Shown here in pieces: positions 8,942-16,603 of a stretch of DNA of 64,000 nt (position 1 is the first letter of the stretch; each line of letters opens with the position of its first letter). The translations under genes and the position numbers were made by a program. Source of the DNA: an uncultured Lachnospiraceae bacterium (GTDB taxonomy: Bacteria; Bacillota; Clostridia; Lachnospirales; Lachnospiraceae). The stretch lies in the NCBI GenBank assembly GCA_910579505.1, contig CAJTTZ010000002.1, forward strand, positions 310,001 to 374,000. The letters run 5' to 3'. The notes below the pieces were generated by a model, which was not told the origin of the DNA, did no database searches, and worked only from the letters and a program-made list of their open reading frames with translations.

Positions 8942-10057
8942 TCAGGACAACAGTGCGCTGCAGACTGTCTCAACTTCTTCCTTCCGCAGATACGGGTGCA
9001 TCGGTAGCGACAGACATACGCCGCATATTTGCTCCGTGACAGGGCATGGTATACCCTCCTTCGATATATCCGCAAAAGCCGCCTGCATATGCATCGGTTT
9101 CGCATAGTAAACGGCGCTGGGAATCCCGGCCGTCTCCAGTTTTTGTACGGCCTCTCTCCTCTGCCGCTCATCCGCAAACTGCACCGTATACTGTGCCCAG
9201 CCGGAGTAATAGCCCTGCAGGATGACCGGCGTCTTAACTTTCCCCTGCAGCAGTTCTGTGTAGACTGCCGCCACTCGGTTCATCTCCTCAAGCTCCCCGT
9301 CAAAAAAGCGAAGCTTCTCAAGCAGTACCGCCGCCTGTATCGTATCTAATCTGGAATTCATGCCAATTCGGACATTGTCGTACTTGTCACAGCCTTTTCC
9401 ATGTACCTTATAAGAGCGGACAAGCGCCGCCCACTCGTCGTTATCCGTAAAGACCGCACCGCCGTCCCCATAGCAGCCAAGCGGCTTTACAGGAAAGAAG
9501 GATGTGGTGGAGATATCTCCGAAACTGCACGCCCTTTTCTCGCCGATTCTGCCGCCGAATCCCTGCGCGCCGTCCTCTAACAGGAGCAGATCATACTGTG
9601 CGGTAATCTGACGGATCCTGTCGTATTCGGCAGGCTGCCCGAAAAGGTCTACGGCAATGACCGCCCGCGGCGTCAGCCTGCCCTCTTCTTTCACCCTCTC
9701 GACGGCCTTCTCAAGCGCCTGCGGCGACATGTTGAAGGTATCCGCGTCAATATCTACAAAGACCGGGACCGCGTTAACCCAGGGCACTACCTCCGCTGTG
9801 GAAAAGAAAGTGAAATCCGGGACAAAAACGGCATCTCCCTCGCCAACGCCCCACGCCATCAGCGCTAGCAGAAGGGCGTCCGTGCCGTTAGCGCAGGAGA
9901 TGCAATGCTTCACTCCCACATAGTCCGCCAGACTCTTCTCCAGACGGCTGACCGGCTCTCCTCCGATAAACTGGCCTGCCTCCATATTTTGCCTGACTGC
10001 CCTGTCAATCTCTTCCCTGTGCCTTATATACTGTGTCTTCAGATCCTTAAATTCCAT
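8942..10057 (-). CDS. DegT/DnrJ/EryC1 sugar aminotransferase, WbpE-like
   Basis: A 371-residue PLP enzyme of the normal family length. Visible PLP features are ANGTDALLLAL (56-66), DLFGQPAEY (137-145), EDGAQGFGG (161-169) and the Schiff-base lysine at about K191 in SFFPVKPLGCYGDGG. The closest match by motif is WbpE/WlbC, which converts UDP-3-keto-GlcNAcA to UDP-GlcNAc(3NH2)A with glutamate as amino donor. The gene follows the WbpB-like dehydrogenase by 34 bases, which matches the known WbpB-WbpE coupling. Confidence in the aminotransferase family is high; the exact sugar is inferred from the neighbours. Confidence 0.88.
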   Translation of the reverse strand: MEFKDLKTQYIRHREEIDRAVRQNMEAGQFIGGEPVSRLEKSLADYVGVKHCISCANGTDALLLALMAWGVGEGDAVFVPDFTFFSTAEVVPWVNAVPVFVDIDADTFNMSPQALEKAVERVKEEGRLTPRAVIAVDLFGQPAEYDRIRQITAQYDLLLLEDGAQGFGGRIGEKRACSFGDISTTSFFPVKPLGCYGDGGAVFTDNDEWAALVRSYKVHGKGCDKYDNVRIGMNSRLDTIQAAVLLEKLRFFDGELEEMNRVAAVYTELLQGKVKTPVILQGYYSGWAQYTVQFADERQRREAVQKLETAGIPSAVYYAKPMHMQAAFADISKEGIPCPVTEQICGVCLSLPMHPYLRKEEVETVCSALLS

Positions 10058-10091
10058 CCTGTCTGCTGTCCCTTCGTTTTCTAATCCCCAA

Positions 10092-11168
10092 TCAGGAAAA
10101 TTTACCTTTAAAATCTATCGTCGCGCACTGCTGCATGGGAAACGTTACCTGCTGCCCTGTGTATGCGGACTGGTAAATACCAAGCACCAGCTCCAAAGCT
10201 CTTTTGCCCGCAGCGGCATCCACATAGGGAGGCCTGTCATCTTCGATCGCCTCGATCACATCTGCATAGAGCGGCGTATGCCCATACCCATATACATTAG
10301 GCGGATTCTCATGAAACTGCGCCTTGATCTGCTCGGGGTTGTCCAGCGCATCTGAAAACCGCCACTCCTCGATCACATTGACCGAACTGCCGCCCGCCTT
10401 CACAGTCCCTTTCTCTCCAAACAGATATAACGTTTCTTCCAGATTGCACGGATATACATTGGTTGTCCCCTCAACGATACCGTAAGCGCCGTTTTTAAAT
10501 CTGACAAGGGCAATCCCCAGATCCTCCGCCTCGATATAGTCATGTTTGAGTCTGTCCGTCATACCCATGACACAGTCAATTTCGTCGCCCATCATCCAGC
10601 GCAGAAGATCAATGTTGTGAATACACTGGTTCATCAGCGCGCCGCCGTCCTGTTCCCATGTCCCGCGCCACTTTGCCCTGGAATAGTACTCATAATCCCT
10701 CGCCCATCTGATATGTGCCGTACCGTGGAACATTCTGCCAAAGCGCTCCATCTCCACGGCCTCACGTATCTTCTGGATCGACTTGTTAAAGCGGTTCTGG
10801 TGACAGGCGCACACTTTCAGATTCTCCCTCTGCGCTGTCTCAATTATCGCATCAGCATCCACAAGTGACAGGGCAATCGGCTTCTCGATGATCAGATTGG
10901 CATGTCCTATCGTCATACAGTCCAAAGCAATTTTTGCATGCTTGCCGCTCTCCGTGGCTATTGCCACCAGATCCGGCTTCTCGTTTTTTAACATCTCCCG
11001 GTAATCCGTGTAACACTGCACGGTATTCGGAAGCCTAAACTTCAAAAATTTGTCTTTCATATTGCGCGTTTCCAGATCGCAGATCGCCACGATCTCTAAC
11101 CCGTTCTTCTGCGCCGCCACAATATGGTTGGGGGAGATTCTCCCGCATCCTATCAAAGCATATTTCAT
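10092..11168 (-). CDS. Gfo/Idh/MocA dehydrogenase, WbpB/WlbA-like
   Basis: A 358-residue NAD-dependent oxidoreductase. The Rossmann motif ALIGCGRISPNH (4-15) and EKPIALS (95-101) with the downstream QNRFNKS segment are typical of the WbpB/WlbA branch, which oxidises C3 of UDP-GlcNAcA. The ATG at 11168 is chosen because GGAGGAAACT lies directly before it; an in-frame ATG at 11183 lacks a ribosome binding site. It is coupled to the epimerase upstream and the aminotransferase downstream. In WbpB systems NADH is recycled with 2-oxoglutarate, which the WbpE step supplies. Confidence 0.87.
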   Translation of the reverse strand: MKYALIGCGRISPNHIVAAQKNGLEIVAICDLETRNMKDKFLKFRLPNTVQCYTDYREMLKNEKPDLVAIATESGKHAKIALDCMTIGHANLIIEKPIALSLVDADAIIETAQRENLKVCACHQNRFNKSIQKIREAVEMERFGRMFHGTAHIRWARDYEYYSRAKWRGTWEQDGGALMNQCIHNIDLLRWMMGDEIDCVMGMTDRLKHDYIEAEDLGIALVRFKNGAYGIVEGTTNVYPCNLEETLYLFGEKGTVKAGGSSVNVIEEWRFSDALDNPEQIKAQFHENPPNVYGYGHTPLYADVIEAIEDDRPPYVDAAAGKRALELVLGIYQSAYTGQQVTFPMQQCATIDFKGKFS

Positions 11169-11183
11169 AGTTTCCTCCGTCAT

Positions 11184-12254
11184 TTAAATAAACTGCCTCT
11201 CGCGCAGCGCCTGTACCATCTTTGCCGCCGCGTGTCCGTCCCCGTAAAATCTCGGCCGCTCCTCCACGGCCACGCGTTTCGCTCCCGCGGCAAAACGCAG
11301 CGCCTCCAAGACACTGTCCTCATCCTGCGGGTTTACCCTGCGGATCCACTTCTCACGCACCAGATCCTCCCACACGTCCGCATCCAGCATAAAAAGGCAT
11401 TTCGCTCCCGCGAAGGATGACTCCTTGGACACGCCCCCGGAATCTGTCAAAATCAGCCTTGCCCTCTGCATGAGTTTTACCATCTCCACGTATCCCAGGG
11501 GATCTGTCATCTCCAGGCCGGGAATCCCCTTGGCCCGCTCCATCAGGCCGTACTGTTCCAGACACTTTTTTGTCCGCGGATGTACGGGAAAGATCACATG
11601 ATCCTCCAGACGTTCCACCAGACGCAGGATGCTTTCCATACGCGCCCTGTCAGACGTGTTCTCCTGCCTGTGCCATGTCATCACTATCGCCTCTTCCTGC
11701 GGCTTCTCGCCTTCAAGACTCCCGGCGATGGAAAGATAGGTATCATACATGATATCACCCGTCAGGCATGCGCGGTCAGAAAGGCCTTCCCTCTGCAGAT
11801 TCTGCATGGACACATGGTCAGGGCAAAACAGAATGTCTGACAGATGGTCCGCAGTGATTCGGTTGCATTCCTCCGGGTTGGATTTGATGTTTATTCTGGG
11901 CCCCGCCTCCACGTGGGCCATCGGGATACCGAGCTTCACCGCCACCAGCGCGCCGGCCAGCGTCGTGTTGGTATCCCCATAGAGGATAACCAGCTCCGGG
12001 GCGCTTTGCGACAGCTCCTTCTCCAGCCCGACCATCGCCTTCGCCGTCACCTGCGCATGGCTTCCGCCGCCGGCCGACAGATTCAAATAGGGCGCCGGTA
12101 TGCCCAATTCCTCAAAAAAAACATCGGACATATTCTCATCATAATGCTGTCCGCTGTGAATAATGCCCTGCTGATAACCCGAAAGCTCCAGCGCCCGGTA
12201 AAGCGGCGCCAGCTTAATAAATTGGGGCCGGTTCCCCACAATATGCATAATCAT
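11184..12254 (-). CDS. UDP-N-acetylglucosamine 2-epimerase family, WbpI/WecB-like
   Basis: A 356-residue epimerase with the family hallmarks GNRPQFIKLAPL near the N-terminus, SGQHYDENMSDVFFEELG, GDTNTTLAGALVA, AHVEAGPR followed by NPEECNRITADHLSD, and LTDSGGVSKES near the C-terminus. In the WbpA-B-E-D-I pathway the last enzyme, WbpI, epimerises C2 of UDP-2,3-diacetamido-glucuronate; the neighbours here favour that over plain WecB. The ATG at 12254 follows GGAGATTATT; ATGs at 12266 and 12248 are in frame. First gene of the left operon, transcribed from the promoter at 12295..12323. Confidence 0.85.
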   Translation of the reverse strand: MIMHIVGNRPQFIKLAPLYRALELSGYQQGIIHSGQHYDENMSDVFFEELGIPAPYLNLSAGGGSHAQVTAKAMVGLEKELSQSAPELVILYGDTNTTLAGALVAVKLGIPMAHVEAGPRINIKSNPEECNRITADHLSDILFCPDHVSMQNLQREGLSDRACLTGDIMYDTYLSIAGSLEGEKPQEEAIVMTWHRQENTSDRARMESILRLVERLEDHVIFPVHPRTKKCLEQYGLMERAKGIPGLEMTDPLGYVEMVKLMQRARLILTDSGGVSKESSFAGAKCLFMLDADVWEDLVREKWIRRVNPQDEDSVLEALRFAAGAKRVAVEERPRFYGDGHAAAKMVQALRERQFI

Positions 12255-12294
12255 AATAATCTCCATCCTAAATATGGCCTAAATAATTATCCTA

Positions 12295-12323
12295 ATAATA
12301 GCATATTCCCATTTTCAATGCAA
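12295..12323 (-). promoter_or_regulatory. SigmaA-type promoter with extended -10 for the left operon
   Basis: On the minus strand a -35 TTGCAT (12318..12323), a 17-base spacer and a -10 TATTAT (12295..12300) preceded by TGC, i.e. an extended -10. Transcription would start near 12288, about 35 bases before the ATG of the WbpI-like gene. Confidence 0.7.
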
Positions 12324-12346
12324 ATATATCCAAACCCCCGTTTTGC

Positions 12347-12375
12347 TTGTCATTTCATACATTATTTGCTATACT
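12347..12375 (+). promoter_or_regulatory. SigmaA-type promoter for the plus-strand cassette
   Basis: -35 TTGTCA (12347..12352), 17-base spacer, -10 TATACT (12370..12375). The start of the MaoC-like gene is about 60 bases downstream. A small inverted repeat (GGTATT/AATACC, about 12382..12398) lies in the presumed leader. Back-to-back with the minus-strand promoter: the -35 boxes are about 24 bases apart. Confidence 0.75.
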
Positions 12376-12438
12376 GATTTGGTATTCTGAAAATACCAGC
12401 TGGTAAGCTGTCAATAACGGTTAAAGAAAGAGCAGAAA

Positions 12439-12831
12439 ATGTTAAACATCGGCAACAGCTTTTCTACATCTGTCACTGCAGAGGAACAGACAATTCAGGA
12501 GATTGCCAGACTGTCTGGAGATATAAATCCCATCCACCTGGATGAAGAGTACGCAAAGCAGACTGTATTTGGGCGCAGGATCGCACATGCGCTTTTCTGC
12601 CAGAATATCATTTCCATGATTATCGGAAATCATCTGCCCGGTCCCGGCGCCATCCTGCTTTCACAGAGTTTCCATTATCGGAAGCCTGTGTATATCGGCG
12701 ATACGATTGAAACCACCGTCACTGTAAAGGAGATTCGCGCGGGGAACAGGTACGTGCTGAATACAATCTGCAAAAACCAGGAAAATGAGCTTGTTCTTGA
12801 TGGAGAATCCGTAATAAAATGGACCGATTGA
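12439..12831 (+). CDS. MaoC-like (R)-specific enoyl-CoA/ACP hydratase
   Basis: A 130-residue single hot-dog-fold protein. The hydratase-2 signature is SGDINPIHLDEEYAK (26-40) with the catalytic pair D28 and H33, then FGRRIAHALF. PhaJ/MaoC proteins of this size interconvert trans-2-enoyl and (R)-3-hydroxyacyl thioesters. Its end overlaps the LpxD-like gene by 13 bases, so the two are translated together; LpxD-type enzymes use (R)-3-hydroxyacyl thioesters. That pairing suggests the hydratase makes the acyl donor for N-acylation of an aminosugar (inference). A general role in fatty acid metabolism is less likely in this position. Confidence 0.85.
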   Translation: MLNIGNSFSTSVTAEEQTIQEIARLSGDINPIHLDEEYAKQTVFGRRIAHALFCQNIISMIIGNHLPGPGAILLSQSFHYRKPVYIGDTIETTVTVKEIRAGNRYVLNTICKNQENELVLDGESVIKWTD

Positions 12832-13736
12832 TTACCGTAAAAGAGATTACCACATATCTGGAAGAAAAAGGGCTTCCTTTTGTCATACAGGGAAATCCCG
12901 AGGAAACCGTCTGCGGTTTTTCCTCCCTGTCCCGCTATCGTGAGGGGACAATAACCTGGATCAATTCACCCAAAAAAAACGTTCAGACATCCCACCCCAT
13001 TTCTGTATGTGTCGTCCAGGAAGAGGCGGACATAAATGCAGGCGCAAAGATCATTACCCCGCAGTCCAAGGCGGTATTTTTTTCTGTACTGGAACATTTT
13101 TGGTCTGATCCCTGCGGCGGCGATATGCCGGACATTGGCCCCGGCTCTGTGATCGGCCCTGACGTTTGCATTGCCGAAAATGTAAAAATCGGCTGCAACT
13201 GTTCTATCACCGGCCACATCTCAATTGGGGCCGGTACAGTCATCGCGGACAACGTTGTTATAAGAAACCGGGTAAAAATCGGCTGTAACTGCGTCATCCA
13301 GTCTTTAACCGTGATCGGCGAAGACGGATACGGCTATTCCGAGGATGATCTCCACATAAAAACCATGGTCAGGCATTTCGGGGGCGTGACCATCGGGGAC
13401 AGTGTTTTTATTGGAAGCCACACAAACATAGCACGAGGCACCATCGACGACACGGTAATCGAAAGCGGGACGAAAATTGCCCCCTCCACACACATAGGCC
13501 ATAATAATTACATCCACAAAAATGCTTCCATCGTATGTTCCAAACTGTTTGGCAGCGTGACCGTCGGCGAAAATGCTTATGTGTCCGCAAGTACAGTCCG
13601 AAATCAGGCGAACGTCGGGAAGGACGCCATCGTTGGCATGGGGTCTGTTGTTACGGCGGATGTAGGAGAAAACAAGGTCGTTGTCGGCTCTCCCGCTAAA
13701 GTCATCAGAGAAAACAGTGGAAAGGAAAAGCTTTAG
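12819..13736 (+). CDS. LpxD-like left-handed beta-helix N-acyltransferase
   Basis: A 305-residue protein with the LpxD arrangement: an N-terminal domain (about 1-100, with VCGFSSLSRYREGTITWI) and hexapeptide repeats (about 105-280). Specific LpxD-type signatures are ARGTIDDTVIESGTKI (205-220), matching the DRGALDDTVIG region, and HIGHNNYIH (225-233), whose H228 aligns by eye with the catalytic histidine of LpxD. It is odd in a genome that otherwise looks Gram-positive, so lipid A synthesis is unlikely. With the upstream MaoC-like gene and the nearby 3-aminosugar genes it is better read as transferring a 3-hydroxyacyl (perhaps short, such as 3-hydroxybutyryl) group to a UDP-aminosugar. It could stand in for the missing WbpD step. 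Confidence 0.82.
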   Translation: MDRLITVKEITTYLEEKGLPFVIQGNPEETVCGFSSLSRYREGTITWINSPKKNVQTSHPISVCVVQEEADINAGAKIITPQSKAVFFSVLEHFWSDPCGGDMPDIGPGSVIGPDVCIAENVKIGCNCSITGHISIGAGTVIADNVVIRNRVKIGCNCVIQSLTVIGEDGYGYSEDDLHIKTMVRHFGGVTIGDSVFIGSHTNIARGTIDDTVIESGTKIAPSTHIGHNNYIHKNASIVCSKLFGSVTVGENAYVSASTVRNQANVGKDAIVGMGSVVTADVGENKVVVGSPAKVIRENSGKEKL

Positions 13737-13748
13737 GGACATATAACT

Positions 13749-14513
13749 ATGCAATTTACCTATGAATCCTATACAGCGATGCTAAAGCACCTGCATACTA
13801 AAGGCTATCATTTCAAAAACTATTACAGCTGGGAGGAGACTGACCGTTCCGTCATTGTGCGGCACGATATAGACTACAGTCTGGAAAAAGCTGTCCATTT
13901 ATCAGAAATTGAGAAATCCGCCTTCCCCGAAGGCGTGCAGGCAACCTACTTTGTCCTGGTATCTACTAATTTCTACAATATTCACTCCCGGACTTCCAAG
14001 GAACAGATACGGCAGATTATTGACAACGGCGGAATCATCGGTCTGCATTTTGACGAAACACAGTACGACATTTCATCAGAGCGCGAAATGCAGAAATATG
14101 TATGTGAAGAAGCCGCGATTTTATCCGCCGCTGCCGGTACAAAAATAGACGTAGTATCCATGCACAGGCCTTCCGAAAAATTTTTATCCGCTGAGATGGC
14201 GTTCCCCGGTATGGTCAATTCCTACAGCGGCACCTACTTTAAGAGCATGAAATATCTGTCCGATTCCCGACGGCATTGGCGCGAAAACGTGGATGAAATA
14301 ATTGCGGACGGTCTCTATCCGAGACTTCACATTTTAACCCATCCCTTCTGGTATATGAAGGGTCTGGAAGTCTCTATGAAAGATACGCTGCGAACCGCCA
14401 TATTGCAGGCTTCACTGCATTGTTATGACAATCTGAACAGTAATTTCCGAGATCTGGACCTGGAACTGGGCAGATCAGAAATCGAACAGGTCATCTATAA
14501 AACATCCGATTAG
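13749..14513 (+). CDS. NodB-like (CE4) polysaccharide deacetylase-like protein
   Basis: A 254-residue protein without signal peptide. It has VRHDIDYSLEKAVHL (about 37-51) with the metal-binding Asp/His, IGLHFDETQYD, SMHRPSEK and LTHPFWYM, the set of conserved segments seen in cytoplasmic CE4-like proteins of O-antigen loci (WbmS-like). Because no secretion signal is visible it would act on a cytoplasmic lipid-linked or nucleotide-linked substrate, perhaps removing an N-acetyl group before the LpxD-like enzyme adds another acyl. A paralogue lies at 60832..61590. Follows the LpxD-like gene by 12 bases. Confidence 0.8.
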   Translation: MQFTYESYTAMLKHLHTKGYHFKNYYSWEETDRSVIVRHDIDYSLEKAVHLSEIEKSAFPEGVQATYFVLVSTNFYNIHSRTSKEQIRQIIDNGGIIGLHFDETQYDISSEREMQKYVCEEAAILSAAAGTKIDVVSMHRPSEKFLSAEMAFPGMVNSYSGTYFKSMKYLSDSRRHWRENVDEIIADGLYPRLHILTHPFWYMKGLEVSMKDTLRTAILQASLHCYDNLNSNFRDLDLELGRSEIEQVIYKTSD

Positions 14514-14521
14514 GAGAAGGC

Positions 14522-15637
14522 ATGAAAAAAGGATATTATATACATTTTGAGGGAAGAAGTTCCATCGGGGTCAGTAAAAAAATCGACATGCAGACAGCGT
14601 CACTTTCCAAGCATTTCGACATGGGGGAAGTGGAGGTTCATACGGTAAAAAGATCGCTTCTGCAAAGAATCCTTGGGCTGTTTCCCACCGCTTCCATCAA
14701 AAGAGACTATGAAAGCGCCCTCACGCAGCTGGAAAACCCGGATTTCCTATATGTCCGCCGGGCAGTGGCAGACCGCGCCTACGTCAGTTTCTGGAAAAAG
14801 GTAAAGGAAAAATATCCGAACTGTAAGATTATCATAGAAGTGTTCACCTATCCTTACGACAAAGATGATTTTGGCCGCTGGGATGCCTGGCCTTTCTATA
14901 TCAAAGAACTGCTGTACCGCAAAAAACTGAAAAAATATGTGGATACCTTTGTAACGTATTCGGAAGACACAGAAATTTTCGGTGTTCCCACAATACGCAC
15001 AATAAACGGTATTCAGCTTGAAAACATCTCCCCCTCAAAGGGAACTTATCAGGAAAACAGGATCACCATGATGGCGGTTGCCTACATGCAGAGCCACCAC
15101 GGATATGAGCGGATCCTTGAAGGGCTGCATCAGTATTACAAAAATGCTGCCAACAAATATGTGGTAGAGCTGCTGTTGATTGGGGACGGCCCCGAGAAAC
15201 CGCTTTACCAGTCTTTGGTCCGTAAATATCATTTAGAAAACTGTGTGCGGTTTTATCCTACCATGTCCGGGAACGCGCTGGATGAAATGTACGACATCAG
15301 CGATATTGCGCTAGCCTCCTTCGGCACCTACAAGAAGGGCGTGTACACAAGACTTTCCGCGCTGAAAACGCGGGAATACCTTGCAAAGGGCATGCCTATC
15401 ATCACCGGCTGCGAAATCGACGTCCTAGACAGCCAATATGAATTTGTCAGAAATTTTCCTAACAGTGCGGAGCCTGTCAACATAGATGAGGTCGTGGCAT
15501 TTTATGACAGGATAAAGCAGAAAGAAAAGAGCAAACAGGCAGTCATAAGCACCATACGGCAATTCGCGGAATCGCACGTGAGCATGGATTCCGCCATGAA
15601 ACCCATTATCGACTACATTGATTCCTCTCAGCGGTAA
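14522..15637 (+). CDS. Glycosyltransferase, GT4-like
   Basis: A 371-residue GT-B protein, last gene of the plus-strand cassette, 8 bases after the deacetylase-like gene and with an AGGAGAAGG ribosome binding site. The N-terminus is of the sugar-acceptor type (YIHFEGRSSIGVSKKI). The donor half has LLIGDGPEKPLYQSLV (about 218-233) and SALKTREYLAKGMPIITG (about 279-296), a variant of the E-containing GT4 nucleotide site. Its last 10 bases overlap, tail to tail, the end of the minus-strand GT2 gene; no terminator is evident. Confidence 0.8.
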   Translation: MKKGYYIHFEGRSSIGVSKKIDMQTASLSKHFDMGEVEVHTVKRSLLQRILGLFPTASIKRDYESALTQLENPDFLYVRRAVADRAYVSFWKKVKEKYPNCKIIIEVFTYPYDKDDFGRWDAWPFYIKELLYRKKLKKYVDTFVTYSEDTEIFGVPTIRTINGIQLENISPSKGTYQENRITMMAVAYMQSHHGYERILEGLHQYYKNAANKYVVELLLIGDGPEKPLYQSLVRKYHLENCVRFYPTMSGNALDEMYDISDIALASFGTYKKGVYTRLSALKTREYLAKGMPIITGCEIDVLDSQYEFVRNFPNSAEPVNIDEVVAFYDRIKQKEKSKQAVISTIRQFAESHVSMDSAMKPIIDYIDSSQR

Positions 15638-16536
15638 TACGCCGATCTGCCAAAGCGCCCCTTTCGGTAATCCCCGATTCCCCGCAGGGTCGCCCGGACT
15701 AATTCCCTCTTTCCGTGTGCCAGCCACAGCAGGCAGCATGCCGTCCGATTCAGCGCATAGTAAACGAGAAACGGCGGATAACGGCGCCCCAGGTGAAGCC
15801 TGTTGCACAAAAGCCAGTTGCGGGCAATATAGTAGGCGCAGAGCGGACTGTCCGCCCCCCTTGTGCTCGCCCCCACTTTGTGATACACTACCGCCTTCGG
15901 GCAGTAATAAATGGGAATCCCCAGCTTATGCAGGCGGAAACTGTATTCGGTGTCCTCGTAGTAAAGAAAAAAGCGCTCATCCAGTGTACCCGCCTTCTCA
16001 ATCACTTCCATCGGAATCCACAGGCAGCACCCCGTGGCAAATCCAGTCTCCATTTCCCGGTCGTACTGTCCTTCGTCCGTCTCATCCAGACCGATATGCC
16101 TCACCTTTTTGATCACCGGCGAGACGCTTCCCCCCGCCGACCAGATCCGCTTTCTGTCGCCGCTGTAATAAATCTTCGGCGCAATCATGCAGTCGGGATG
16201 TCTCTGTGCACACTCCCGCAGCCGTAAAAGCATATCGGGCGCAATTTCCGTGTCATTGTTTAAAAGTATGACCGCGTCCGCCCCCCACGCCTCCGCACAG
16301 CTGATCCCCACATTATTCGCACAGGAAAAACCGTAATTATCATCCAGCTGAATGATCTCCACCTGCTCATTTCCTACATACCGTTCTTCCAGCAGGCGCA
16401 CGGAATCGTCCTGCGACGCATTGTCCGCCACGATGATTTTCACTTCCCCGGCGCCGTCGTTTGCCAGTATGGAATCAATACACGCCTCATTATAGTTTTT
16501 GCCATTATAATTTACCAGTATTACCGCAAGTTTCAT
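15628..16536 (-). CDS. Glycosyltransferase family 2, rhamnosyltransferase-like
   Basis: A 302-residue GT-A inverting enzyme of the WbbL/RfbN type. Visible are LVNYNGKNYNEACI (7-20), the nucleotide-binding VADNASQDDS (35-44), and the LLNNDTEIAP segment (about 91-100) that supplies the metal-binding acidic pair. The C-terminal CLWIPMEVIEKAG and FFLYYEDTEYSFRL segments are typical for the subfamily that often moves rhamnose. Last gene of the right block; 67 bases separate it from the GT4 upstream. Confidence 0.85.
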   Translation of the reverse strand: MKLAVILVNYNGKNYNEACIDSILANDGAGEVKIIVADNASQDDSVRLLEERYVGNEQVEIIQLDDNYGFSCANNVGISCAEAWGADAVILLNNDTEIAPDMLLRLRECAQRHPDCMIAPKIYYSGDRKRIWSAGGSVSPVIKKVRHIGLDETDEGQYDREMETGFATGCCLWIPMEVIEKAGTLDERFFLYYEDTEYSFRLHKLGIPIYYCPKAVVYHKVGASTRGADSPLCAYYIARNWLLCNRLHLGRRYPPFLVYYALNRTACCLLWLAHGKRELVRATLRGIGDYRKGRFGRSAYYR

Positions 16537-16603
16537 ATCTGCACTGTTCCCGCTCTTCTTTCCCCATTGCCTTTTCCGCGCTGCTTAGATGAAGACAGCT
16601 TTT

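Noticed and set aside
12382..12398. GGTATT/AATACC inverted repeat as a terminator
   Set aside because: Short stem, no T tract, and it lies in a presumed 5' leader between divergent promoters.
12408..12413. TTGACA on the minus strand as a second -35 for the left operon
   Set aside because: No -10-like sequence at 16 to 18 bases downstream.
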